From Paracoccaceae bacterium (GTDB lineage Bacteria; Pseudomonadota; Alphaproteobacteria; Rhodobacterales; Rhodobacteraceae), in assembly GCA_009920225.1 (NCBI GenBank), contig RGAJ01000097.1:1-6720 (forward strand): a DNA stretch of 6,720 bases, written 5' to 3'. This document shows positions 1 to 5,731 of this stretch, piece by piece. Under the pieces are notes generated by a model. That model was not told the origin of the DNA. It worked only from the letters and a program-made list of their open reading frames with translations, and did no database searches. A program made the translations under genes and the position numbers. Position 1 is the first letter of the stretch; each line of letters opens with the position of its first letter.

Positions 1-2
1 AA

Positions 3-533
3 GGCAACGGTTGGGCGCGGGTGCATGCGTTCACCTTTGGCACGCGTCTGACCAATATCACGCGGCACCTAAAAACCCGCGACGTGGATGCCGCACTGGC
101 CGCCGCAGGGGCCGAGGCCCAAGATTGGCAGGGCGGCACGCGGATCGGCGGATGTTTGCATGCGTTCAATCGTGATTGGTCGCGCCGGGTGATGGGCCAA
201 GGCGCGGTTGTGATGCTGATCACCGACGGGTTGGATCGCGATGATGCCCATGATCTGGGCCGCGAAATGCAGCGCTTGCACCTGTCGGCCAAGCGTCTCA
301 TCTGGTTAAATCCACTGTTGCGTTGGGATGGATTTGCACCCCAAGCCATGGGGATCAAGACAATGTTACCTCATGTCGATAGTTTTCGTGCCTCTCATTC
401 GATATCTTCGTTAGAAGACCTTGCCAAAGTGATTTCAAACCCAAATGATGACGGTGAAAAAGCCCGATTGATCGCAATGATGCGACACGAGGCGATGAAC
501 CCAAAGGAAGAAAAACGTTATGGATCGTTTTGA
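3..533 (+). CDS. coxE: CoxE-like VWA domain protein, 3' part
   Basis: This is the C-terminal 176 codons of a CoxE family protein with a von Willebrand factor A-like fold. Family members occur beside molybdenum hydroxylases of the CO dehydrogenase type and are thought to act, with a MoxR-type AAA+ ATPase, in maturing the active site. Visible family hallmarks are FGTRLTNITR near the start, DWQGGTRIGGCL, the FNRDWSRRV stretch, the hydrophobic strand VVMLITDGLDR, and RLIWLNPLLRWDGF followed by MLPHVDSFRASHS. The frame is open to the window edge, and GTG 21 lies inside the conserved fold, so the true start is upstream and outside. The last 25 or so residues are charged and look like a tail. The gene overlaps the following xdhC-type gene by 14 bases, which suggests one transcript. 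Identification is by recognition of conserved segments; the exact substrate enzyme is not visible here. Confidence 0.88.
   Translation, partial: GNGWARVHAFTFGTRLTNITRHLKTRDVDAALAAAGAEAQDWQGGTRIGGCLHAFNRDWSRRVMGQGAVVMLITDGLDRDDAHDLGREMQRLHLSAKRLIWLNPLLRWDGFAPQAMGIKTMLPHVDSFRASHSISSLEDLAKVISNPNDDGEKARLIAMMRHEAMNPKEEKRYGSF
505..510 (+). promoter_or_regulatory. Ribosome binding site of the xdhC-type gene
   Basis: AGGAAG lies 9 bases before the ATG at 520, inside the end of the coxE reading frame. It supports this ATG as the start and shows that the gene can load its own ribosomes despite overlapping coxE. Confidence 0.55.
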
Positions 534-1485
534 AAATATCCCTGAAACTGCGCTATCGTGGCATGACGCGGGCAAAGGCGCGGTATTGGCCACCGTTGTT
601 CAAACATGGGGGTCCGCGCCGCGCCGTGTGGGGGGGCAATTGGTCATCAATCGTGACGGTGACATGCAAGGATCGGTGTCGGGTGGTTGTGTCGAAGGGG
701 CCGTGGTCGTCGAGGCGCTTGAGGCGTTAGAGGCCGGCGAAACCCGCGTTTTGGAATATGGGGTGAGTGACGGCGATGCCTTTGCTGTGGGCCTTGCCTG
801 TGGCGGGACAATCCGCGTGATGGTCGAACCCGTCGGCGCCGGACTGCCCGTTGATATGTTGCGTGATCTGGTCGCGGCACGTGTGGCGCGTCGGCCCGTG
901 GCCTATGTCGTCAACCCAACAACGGGCGACCGTCGTTTGGACACCGACGGCCACGCGGATCGGTTCCGCATGGATCGCAGCGGATTTCAGGACGACGGCG
1001 AAACATTCGTCGCCATTCATAACCCGCCCCTGCGTATGATCGTGGTGGGCGCGGTGCACATTGCCCAAGCGTTGGTACCAATGGCCCGTATCGCGGGGTT
1101 CGATCCCGTTATAGTTGATCCGCGCGAAAGCTTTGGCTCATCCGCGCGGTTTCCCGGCGAACGCATCGTGGACGATTGGCCCGATGAGGCATTGACCGCC
1201 ATCGGCTGCGATGCGCGCACGGCCTTGGTCCTGTTGACCCATGATCCAAAGCTGGACGATCCCGCGTTGGAAATCGCACTGGCGTCGGATGTCTATTACA
1301 TCGGCGCCTTGGGATCGACGCGTACCCATGCCAAACGGGTTGAGCGCCTGACCGACAAAGGGTTCAGCGCGGAACAGATCGCACGGATTTGTGGGCCAAT
1401 TGGCTTGAACATCGGCGCCGCGACACCCGCCGAGATTGCGGTTTCGATTCTGGGGCAAATGGTCGAAAAATTGCGGCGCGGCTGA
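520..1485 (+). CDS. xdhC: XdhC/CoxI family molybdenum hydroxylase maturation protein
   Basis: This complete 321-residue protein belongs to the XdhC/CoxI/CoxF family. Known members bind molybdenum cofactor, help its sulfuration and insert it into xanthine dehydrogenase-type enzymes; that role is inferred here from the family. The N-terminal XdhC_CoxI domain (about residues 13-105) carries LATVVQTWGSAPRR, GSVSGGCVEG with a conserved cysteine at 57, and a second cysteine in GLACGGT at 94. The C-terminal Rossmann-like domain (about 170-315) begins with LRMIVVGAVHIAQAL and contains LLTHDPKLDD, YYIGALGSTRTH and ICGPIGLNIGAATPAEIAVSI. The ATG at 520 has a good Shine-Dalgarno. The stop overlaps the next start by one base (TGATG), so the downstream molybdopterin gene is probably translationally coupled. 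The protein could equally be named CoxF or CoxI. Family assignment is firm, the enzyme served is not. Confidence 0.93.
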   Translation: MDRFENIPETALSWHDAGKGAVLATVVQTWGSAPRRVGGQLVINRDGDMQGSVSGGCVEGAVVVEALEALEAGETRVLEYGVSDGDAFAVGLACGGTIRVMVEPVGAGLPVDMLRDLVAARVARRPVAYVVNPTTGDRRLDTDGHADRFRMDRSGFQDDGETFVAIHNPPLRMIVVGAVHIAQALVPMARIAGFDPVIVDPRESFGSSARFPGERIVDDWPDEALTAIGCDARTALVLLTHDPKLDDPALEIALASDVYYIGALGSTRTHAKRVERLTDKGFSAEQIARICGPIGLNIGAATPAEIAVSILGQMVEKLRRG

Positions 1486-2048
1486 TGTTTTTTGGCGACG
1501 TACAGATTGATGAGGCCTTGGGTTGCGTGTTGGCGCATTCGGTTGACTGTGCGGGACAACGCCTGCGCAAAGGCGTAATTTTGGACGCAGGTCACCTTGA
1601 TCAACTAACGGCTGCAGGGCACCGTGTTGTGACGGTTGCCCATTTGGAACCTGGCGACATTCACGAAGACGCCGCTGCCACGCAATTGGCGGCGGCGTTG
1701 TGCCCCGATCCCGTGGCGGCCAATGTGACGCTGAGGCCCGCCTTTACGGGCCGCGTCAACGTCTTGGCGTCGGGCGTGGGCGTGGTGCGATTGGATGCGG
1801 CGCGGTTAATCGCCGCCAATTCCGTCGACCCGATGATCACGGTTGCGACCGTTCCCGATTTGCACCAAATGCATGATGGCGGCATGATCGCGACGGTCAA
1901 AATCATCAGCTATGCGGTGCCACAGGCGGCCTTGGATCAGGTCTGTGGTATCCTGCGCGACAGCGTGCGGTTGGTCGCGCCCACATTAAAAACGGCGGGG
2001 TTGATCGTGACCCTGACCGAGGGCGGCGCAGGGGAGATCTCATCATGA
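1485..2048 (+). CDS. Molybdopterin-binding protein, N-terminal fragment of a split gene
   Basis: This 187-residue reading frame is the first part of a MoeA-like molybdopterin-binding protein, the type often encoded beside coxE and xdhC and sometimes fused to a MobA-like nucleotidyltransferase. Recognised family segments are ILAHS-like CVLAHSVDC, RLRKGVILDAGHL, HLEPGDIHEDAAA, PAFTGRVNVLASGVGVVRL, NSVDPMITVATVP and GGMIATVKIISYAVP. Near the end LIVTLTEGGAGE is the first strand of the MoCF-type fold, but the frame then runs into ISS and TGA instead of continuing. The family continuation reappears in another frame at DLIMILTGSATSD, so the product is truncated and lacks most of the cofactor-binding domain. 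The ATG at 1485 overlaps the xdhC stop (TGATG) and no strong Shine-Dalgarno precedes it, which fits coupling. The open frame back to 1389 is overlap with xdhC. It is likely a pseudogene fragment, unless the two halves assemble. Confidence 0.8.
   Translation: MFFGDVQIDEALGCVLAHSVDCAGQRLRKGVILDAGHLDQLTAAGHRVVTVAHLEPGDIHEDAAATQLAAALCPDPVAANVTLRPAFTGRVNVLASGVGVVRLDAARLIAANSVDPMITVATVPDLHQMHDGGMIATVKIISYAVPQAALDQVCGILRDSVRLVAPTLKTAGLIVTLTEGGAGEISS
2030..2048 (+). other. Break in the molybdopterin gene with ATGA restart site
   Basis: At this point the upstream frame reads GAGE-ISS-stop and the downstream frame reads GD-LIM-ILTG. The TGA stop (2046-2048) overlaps the ATG (2045-2047) as ATGA. AGGGGAG at 2030-2036 lies 8 bases before that ATG and resembles a strong Shine-Dalgarno. 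The two protein halves are in different frames, and the family segment that should lie between them is absent. The simplest reading is a deletion with its junction in or near the GGGGAG tract. The deletion is inferred; the frame change, stop and restart are directly visible. Confidence 0.6.
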
Positions 2049-2368
2049 TCCTGACGGGGTCTGCCACATCCGATGTCCACGACACCGCCCCCAGCGCGGT
2101 GCGTGCCGCAGGGGGCCATGTGGATCGGTTTGGCATTCCTGTCGATCCTGGGAACCTGTTATTTTTTGGGTCATATCAGGGGCGACCCGTGATCGGGTTG
2201 CCCGGATGCGCACGATCCCCTGCCTTGAATGGTGCGGATTGGGTGTTGTCGCGAACCGTTTGCGGGATTGCCATCACAGCCGAAGATTTCGCGCAGATGT
2301 CCGTGGGTGGGTTGTTAAAAGAAATCCCAACGCGCCCCCATCCCCGTAAAAAACGGCGTGAGGGGTGA
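2045..2368 (+). CDS. Molybdopterin-binding protein, C-terminal fragment of a split gene
   Basis: This 107-residue frame is the last part of the same MoeA-like molybdopterin-binding protein. It opens with ILTGSATSDVHDTAP, the counterpart of the TGGTS-type loop in MoeA and MogA, and continues with RFGIPVDPGNLLFFG and PVIGLPGCARSPALNGADW. That last stretch corresponds to the GLPGNP motif of MoeA. It ends with GGLLKEIPTRPHPR, a usual end for the stand-alone form. Translating back past ATG 2045 gives DLIM joined to ILTG, family-like for only four residues before it becomes arginine-rich nonsense, which marks the break. The ATG overlaps the upstream stop (ATGA) and has a Shine-Dalgarno-like tract, so this half might still be made. 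No MobA-like nucleotidyltransferase domain follows. It is most likely part of a broken gene; a two-subunit version is possible but unproven. Confidence 0.78.
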   Translation: MILTGSATSDVHDTAPSAVRAAGGHVDRFGIPVDPGNLLFFGSYQGRPVIGLPGCARSPALNGADWVLSRTVCGIAITAEDFAQMSVGGLLKEIPTRPHPRKKRREG

Positions 2369-2401
2369 TAGTGCCCATGATCCAGCCCACGCCCGTCCCG
2401 T

Positions 2402-2416
2402 CAAACCAAAGGTTTG
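2402..2416. repeat. Small perfect hairpin CAAACC-AAA-GGTTTG
   Basis: CAAACC at 2402-2407 and GGTTTG at 2411-2416 form a perfect 6-bp stem around an AAA loop. No T-tract follows on either strand, so alone it is not a convincing intrinsic terminator. Its segment ACCAAAG (2405-2411) is also complementary to CTTTGGT in the next hairpin. Confidence 0.5.
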
Positions 2417-2435
2417 CCTTCGGAAAAACGGGAGG

Positions 2436-2454
2436 GGGCTTTGGTCCAAAGCCC
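2436..2454. terminator. Candidate bidirectional terminator hairpin
   Basis: GGGCTTTGG and CCAAAGCCC form a perfect inverted repeat around a single T, giving an 8-bp stem with a GTC loop in RNA. On the + strand only TGTT follows. On the - strand a T5 run (GTTTTT, complement of 2424-2429) follows about seven bases after the stem, which fits rsmA readthrough slightly better. The position between converging genes supports a terminator role, but both tails are imperfect. Confidence 0.45.
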
Positions 2455-2520
2455 TGTTAACCGCCCACCGGCGTTGGCTTAATCGTCATTTATGCGTTCC
2501 TCGGCCCCTCGATGCGCCTG

Positions 2521-3363
2521 TTAAGTCGCGGCAACCGCGCGGGCAAGGGCGCAGAATCCTTCTAACGGGATTTGTTCGGCGCGGTCGGTGGGTTTTAGAC
2601 CCGCCGCGATCAGGCGGTCTTCGATATCGGGTGCGACGCCCTTTAACGCGGCGCGTAACATCTTGCGACGTTGGTTGAACGCCGCTGCGACGACGCGTTC
2701 CAACGTTTTGGCATCCGCATCAAAACGGGGCTTGTCCAACGCGGTGATATGCACAACCGCGCTTGATACCTTGGGGGGCGGGGTGAATGCGCTGGGCGGC
2801 AAATGAATGGCGATTTTCGCGTCCGCCCGCCATGACGCAAGGAGCGCCAAGCGGCCATAGGCCTTGGAACCCGGCGTGGCGACGATCCGTTCGGCGACCT
2901 CTTTTTGAAACATCAATGTCAGGGTTTGCCAAAAGGGTGGCCATTCTTTGGGCGTTAACCAGCGCACCAATAATTCGGTGCCGACGTTATAGGGCAGGTT
3001 AGCCGCCACGCGAATGGGCGGCGTTAAATGCGACAGTGGATCGATGTCCAAGGCGTCGCCTTCGATCACCTGTAAACGGTCGGGATAATGCGCGGCGATT
3101 TCTGCCAAGGCGGGAATGCAGCGGCGATCTTTTTCGATTGCAAGGACGCGCCGCGCCCCTTCGGCCAACAGGCCACGGGTCAAACCGCCAGGTCCGGGGC
3201 CAATTTCCAACACGTCGCATTGTGTCAGCTCGCCAGCCTGACGCGCGATTTTAGCCGTTAGGTTCAAGTCCAACAAAAAGTTTTGGCCCAAACTTTTGCG
3301 CGCCGACAATTCATGCGTCGCGATCACATCACGCAGCGGCGGAAGGGTGTCAATGGTGGTCAT
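2521..3363 (-). CDS. rsmA: 16S rRNA (adenine(1518)-N6/adenine(1519)-N6)-dimethyltransferase RsmA
   Basis: RsmA (KsgA) transfers four methyl groups from S-adenosylmethionine to two adjacent adenines near the 3' end of 16S rRNA during late assembly of the small ribosomal subunit. The 280-residue product has the usual length. Visible motifs are the N-terminal [10 protein letters not shown] (about residues 23-32), the SAM-binding [10 protein letters not shown] (about 53-62), acidic AIEKD (about 76-80), the catalytic NLPYN motif IV (about 122-126) and FTPPPKVSS (about 193-201). I chose the inner ATG (3363) because [17 protein letters not shown] lines up with the usual family start and a GGG-containing tract sits at suitable distance; an ATG six bases upstream (3369) is possible. 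The start lies inside the pdxA end (14-base overlap), so rsmA is the last gene of the lptG-surA-pdxA-rsmA operon and is probably coupled to pdxA. Confidence 0.96.
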   Translation of the reverse strand: MTTIDTLPPLRDVIATHELSARKSLGQNFLLDLNLTAKIARQAGELTQCDVLEIGPGPGGLTRGLLAEGARRVLAIEKDRRCIPALAEIAAHYPDRLQVIEGDALDIDPLSHLTPPIRVAANLPYNVGTELLVRWLTPKEWPPFWQTLTLMFQKEVAERIVATPGSKAYGRLALLASWRADAKIAIHLPPSAFTPPPKVSSAVVHITALDKPRFDADAKTLERVVAAAFNQRRKMLRAALKGVAPDIEDRLIAAGLKPTDRAEQIPLEGFCALARAVAAT

Positions 3364-4324
3364 GTGCATTGCCCAGTTGTGCGGCCAGTTTTAGCGCCGC
3401 GAGTGTCGACGACGGGTTTGCCGCATTTTGCCCCGCAATGTCAAACGCTGTGCCGTGATCGGGGGATGTACGCACAAATGACAGGCCCAATGTCACGTTC
3501 ACCCCTGTATCGAAATCAAGCGTTTTGATCGGGATCAAGGCTTGATCATGGTACATACAGATGGCCACGTCATACTGGGCACGCGCACGTGCATGAAACA
3601 TTGTATCGGCGGGCAAGGGGCCGCGTAGGTCAAAACCTTGGGCGCGCAGCCTGTCTAGCAGGGGGCGGATCAATGTTTGTTCTTGTTCACCCATACGTCC
3701 ATCTTCGCCTGCATGCGGATTCAGACCTGCGATCGCGATGCGCGGGCAAGCGATACCAAACTGCGCTTGTAACGCGTCTTGGGTTATTCGGATCGTACGT
3801 TCCAATAGATCCGCCGTCAGGGCGAACGGCACATTTTCCAAGGGGATATGGATGGTCGTGGGGACAACCCTGAGCTGGTCAGAGGCCAGCATCATCACCA
3901 CATCTTTGCCCCCATCCAAGGCAGCCAAATATTCCGTATGACCTGGGTGTTCAAAGCCCGCCCCGATTTGCAACACCGATTTTGAAATTGGAGACGTACA
4001 TATCGCGCAGGCAGCGCCGGATTTCACCAAACCAACCCCGCGGGCAATCACGTCGATAATACCCTGTGCATTTGCAAAGTCGGGCTTGCCCGCAATCACG
4101 GGGTTTGCAAAGTCGTGGCGCAAGACCGGCATCGCGGTTGCAGCCGTTTTGTGCGCCTGCCCAATGTCATCAATAATCTTAAAAGGCATGTCTAGGGGTA
4201 AATGACGTGGATCACCTATCCACACAAATGGCACTGCATCCCGCGTTTCGTCCCATGCCTTTTGTGCGACCTCTGGCCCGATTCCGGCAGGGTCTCCACA
4301 GGTCAATAGGATCGGTTTGGTCAT
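3350..4324 (-). CDS. pdxA: 4-hydroxythreonine-4-phosphate dehydrogenase PdxA
   Basis: PdxA oxidises 4-phosphohydroxy-L-threonine with NAD(P) in the DXP-dependent pathway to pyridoxal 5'-phosphate; PdxJ then condenses the product with deoxyxylulose phosphate. The protein has 324 residues, normal for the family, and appears intact. Seen in order are GDPAGIGPE (10-18), TSPISK (110-115), [10 protein letters not shown] (125-134), LNPHAGE (201-207), PADTMF (238-243), [10 protein letters not shown] (258-267) and [14 protein letters not shown] (285-298). Histidines 159, 204 and 259 match the three metal-binding histidines known from the E. coli enzyme. The start ATG overlaps the surA stop as ATGA, so translation is probably coupled. 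The surA-pdxA-rsmA order is widely conserved in proteobacteria. The C-terminus ends in a short His/Asp-rich tail (NAHDHH) whose codons overlap the rsmA start. Confidence 0.96.
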   Translation of the reverse strand: MTKPILLTCGDPAGIGPEVAQKAWDETRDAVPFVWIGDPRHLPLDMPFKIIDDIGQAHKTAATAMPVLRHDFANPVIAGKPDFANAQGIIDVIARGVGLVKSGAACAICTSPISKSVLQIGAGFEHPGHTEYLAALDGGKDVVMMLASDQLRVVPTTIHIPLENVPFALTADLLERTIRITQDALQAQFGIACPRIAIAGLNPHAGEDGRMGEQEQTLIRPLLDRLRAQGFDLRGPLPADTMFHARARAQYDVAICMYHDQALIPIKTLDFDTGVNVTLGLSFVRTSPDHGTAFDIAGQNAANPSSTLAALKLAAQLGNAHDHH

Positions 4325-5529
4325 TTATAGACGATCCGTGCGTCATCAATCAGGTTTTCAAGAAACCCATTCGCAAAATCATCCAACCGCTTGCTGCGCA
4401 GACCATTTCGGATTTGTTCCATGTCAACATCCGCCACATCAAGGTTTGGCGTGCGTCCGCATAACATTGTTAATGTTGCGGTCGCGCCTGTGATTTCAAT
4501 CACAAATTCATTGTCATCCAGCGGTTTTAACAGCGCCGCGCGGGTTTGCATGATTTCGTTAGGTGCCGCACTTTCGCGGATCAGATCATGGTTTGGATTG
4601 CCTTTGGCCCATGCATACAGATCATCACAGTGCACCAAATCTGCACGCAAGGCAGAAAGCGTCTTGGCGTCATCCGCGGGAAACCGATACTGTGCGTAAT
4701 CAATAGCGCCCGGTGCGGGGCGGCGGAAAGGGGTTTCACGGATACCGCGCAATTGGAATAACGCAACCGCATTCGGAATTTGTAGCGGTTCTGTCACATC
4801 ACCGGGAGCAAGGCCAAAGATCAAGGGTTGCAAAACAGGGGGTAAGCTGTCTAACTTTTGCCAGGTAATTTTGCCGCCCAGCTCAGCGGTTGGCGCATCA
4901 GAAAATTCGCGCGCGGCCTCTGAAAATTTGTTAATTGATGTGATGTTTGCAAGCTCTTGTGCCTTAGCTTGGGTTTCTTCTTCTAAGCCTGGCTCAATGG
5001 CCATGATGATCTCAGTCAATGAAACTTCGATACTGGTGCCAGACGCATCGGCCTTTACGGACCGCTCTAGTTGTTCTTCGCTGATCGCACTTTGCGCGCC
5101 AAATTTTGCCCGTACCACCTCTGACCACAATATGGCGGTGCGCAGAAATTCTATCAGTGTGGATTGGTCAACACCTGCTTTTTCAAGCTCTGAAATAAAC
5201 TCTTCGGGCGATAAATTTGCCCGGCCTGCGTATTCTTCAATTGATGCCTTCAAAACTTGTTCGGGCACTCGTATGCCAAGCTTTTTCGCCTCGCCCTGTT
5301 TAAGACGCTCTTCGATTAATTGCTCACGTGCAAGTGATGATGGATTCCCAGGAAATTTTAAGACTTCTAGAAAACGCTGTCTCTGCTGCAGTTCAAAGTT
5401 GGTGATGACACTTTCATTGACCCGAATGGCCGCTGAAAACAACCCACCCGACGATGCCGGCGTCCCAACCGATAAACATAGTGCGACGCCAAGAGCCGTC
5501 AGTGTTTTCAAAGAAGTCTTAAACATCAT
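4321..5529 (-). CDS. surA: Periplasmic chaperone/peptidyl-prolyl isomerase SurA
   Basis: SurA escorts unfolded outer-membrane proteins through the periplasm to the BAM machinery. The 402-residue product begins with a signal peptide: KTSLK, a hydrophobic core LTALGVALCLSVG, and a probable signal peptidase I site near TPASS (about residues 23-27). The SurA N-terminal chaperone domain follows, with VNESVITNFELQQRQRFL (37-54) and the helix REQLIEERLKQGEAKKLGI (68-86). A single parvulin-like domain covers about 170-265, including AELGGKITWQKLDSLPP and GLAPGDVTEPLQ; E. coli SurA has two, alphaproteobacterial versions usually one. The C-terminal helix NGFLENLIDDARIVY closes the chaperone fold. Mature cysteines at 301 and 357 could form a disulfide (inference). 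AGGA lies 5 bases before the first ATG and 8 before a second (5526), so either may be used. The gene directly follows lptG without the expected lptD and overlaps pdxA by 4 bases. Confidence 0.93.
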   Translation of the reverse strand: MMFKTSLKTLTALGVALCLSVGTPASSGGLFSAAIRVNESVITNFELQQRQRFLEVLKFPGNPSSLAREQLIEERLKQGEAKKLGIRVPEQVLKASIEEYAGRANLSPEEFISELEKAGVDQSTLIEFLRTAILWSEVVRAKFGAQSAISEEQLERSVKADASGTSIEVSLTEIIMAIEPGLEEETQAKAQELANITSINKFSEAAREFSDAPTAELGGKITWQKLDSLPPVLQPLIFGLAPGDVTEPLQIPNAVALFQLRGIRETPFRRPAPGAIDYAQYRFPADDAKTLSALRADLVHCDDLYAWAKGNPNHDLIRESAAPNEIMQTRAALLKPLDDNEFVIEITGATATLTMLCGRTPNLDVADVDMEQIRNGLRSKRLDDFANGFLENLIDDARIVYK

Positions 5530-5569
5530 TTATGTCCTGAATAGGGTAAACGCGCAGTTTGTCCTACCT

Positions 5570-5598
5570 TTGCTAACCCCGTTACGAGCGATTGTCAG
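5570..5598 (-). promoter_or_regulatory. Alternative candidate surA promoter (weak)
   Basis: On the - strand CTGACA (5593-5598, 5 of 6 matches to TTGACA) is followed after 17 bases by TAGCAA (5570-5575, 3 of 6 matches to TATAAT). A start here would leave a leader of about 35 bases before surA. This rests on consensus matching only. Confidence 0.2.
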
Positions 5599-5634
5599 CC
5601 CAATTTTTTTATGTGGCAGATGTGTGCCGGTTTT

Positions 5635-5663
5635 ATTTAAGCGATGCCACCGATAAAAAGCAA
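5635..5663 (-). promoter_or_regulatory. Candidate sigma-70-type promoter for surA
   Basis: On the - strand TTGCTT (5658-5663) and TTAAAT (5635-5640, 4 of 6 matches to TATAAT) are separated by 17 bases. Transcription would begin near 5628, about 100 bases before surA. An ATCGGT repeat lies inside the spacer and more lie upstream, so a regulator could act here. The match is modest and unproven. Confidence 0.25.
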
Positions 5664-5671
5664 CACTTGGA

Positions 5672-5697
5672 CCGATCTAATTCTATCGGCGGCCGAT
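5672..5697. repeat. Overlapping CCGAT/ATCGG inverted repeats
   Basis: CCGAT at 5672-5676 pairs with ATCGG at 5685-5689 (8-base loop). The second arm is also half of the palindrome ATCGGC-G-GCCGAT at 5685-5697. The two dyads share an arm and cannot form together. They lie just upstream of the candidate surA promoter, so operator or RNA-structure roles are both conceivable. Confidence 0.45.
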
Positions 5698-5724
5698 GTC
5701 TTGGGCTAAATAAACACAAGACAT
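5696..5724. repeat. 8-bp perfect inverted repeat after lptG
   Basis: ATGTCTTG (5696-5703) and CAAGACAT (5717-5724) are perfect complements separated by 13 A/T-rich bases. The element begins 7 bases beyond the lptG stop. In the lptG transcript it would form a stem-loop at the 3' end; no T-tract follows, so it is not a classical intrinsic terminator. A protein-binding dyad is an alternative. Confidence 0.5.
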
Positions 5725-5731
5725 GGCGCTA

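Larger units (their letters stand above)
2369..2520. other. Convergent intergenic region
   Basis: These 152 bases separate the + strand molybdenum cluster from the - strand rsmA operon. I recognise no protein or RNA gene. The contents are two small hairpins (2402-2416 and 2436-2454); the right third is featureless. Transcripts from both sides must end in or near here. Confidence 0.6.
5530..5731. other. lptG-surA intergenic region lacking lptD
   Basis: This 202-base gap occupies the place where alphaproteobacteria usually carry lptD (over 2 kb). The - strand frames give no recognisable LptD segment; the longest start near lptG encodes only 13 residues (MSCVYLAQDIGRR). The gap is A/T-richer than the genes on the left and holds several dyad symmetries, ATCGGT-like repeats and two candidate promoters for surA. 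A surA Shine-Dalgarno, AGGA, is at 5535-5538. Confidence 0.65.

Noticed and set aside
21..23. GTG as the coxE start
   Set aside because: It lies within a conserved segment of the VWA fold and the frame is open upstream.
1389..1484. Longer N-terminus for the molybdopterin-binding fragment
   Set aside because: The extra residues are an out-of-frame reading of the xdhC end; the family start matches the ATG at 1485.
2358..2678. 106-codon + strand frame after the molybdopterin gene, considered as a MobA remnant
   Set aside because: The translation is Arg/Pro-rich without the LAAGxSxRMG-type nucleotide-binding motif, and its second half is antisense to rsmA.
4871..5656. 261-codon open frame on the + strand
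   Set aside because: It is antisense to surA, is Ser/Ala-rich as expected from a complement frame, matches no family I know, and surA is unmistakable.
5683..5725. 13-residue frame MSCVYLAQDIGRR just after lptG, considered as an lptD start remnant
   Set aside because: It has no signal peptide or LptD-like sequence and most of it is the 8-bp dyad element.
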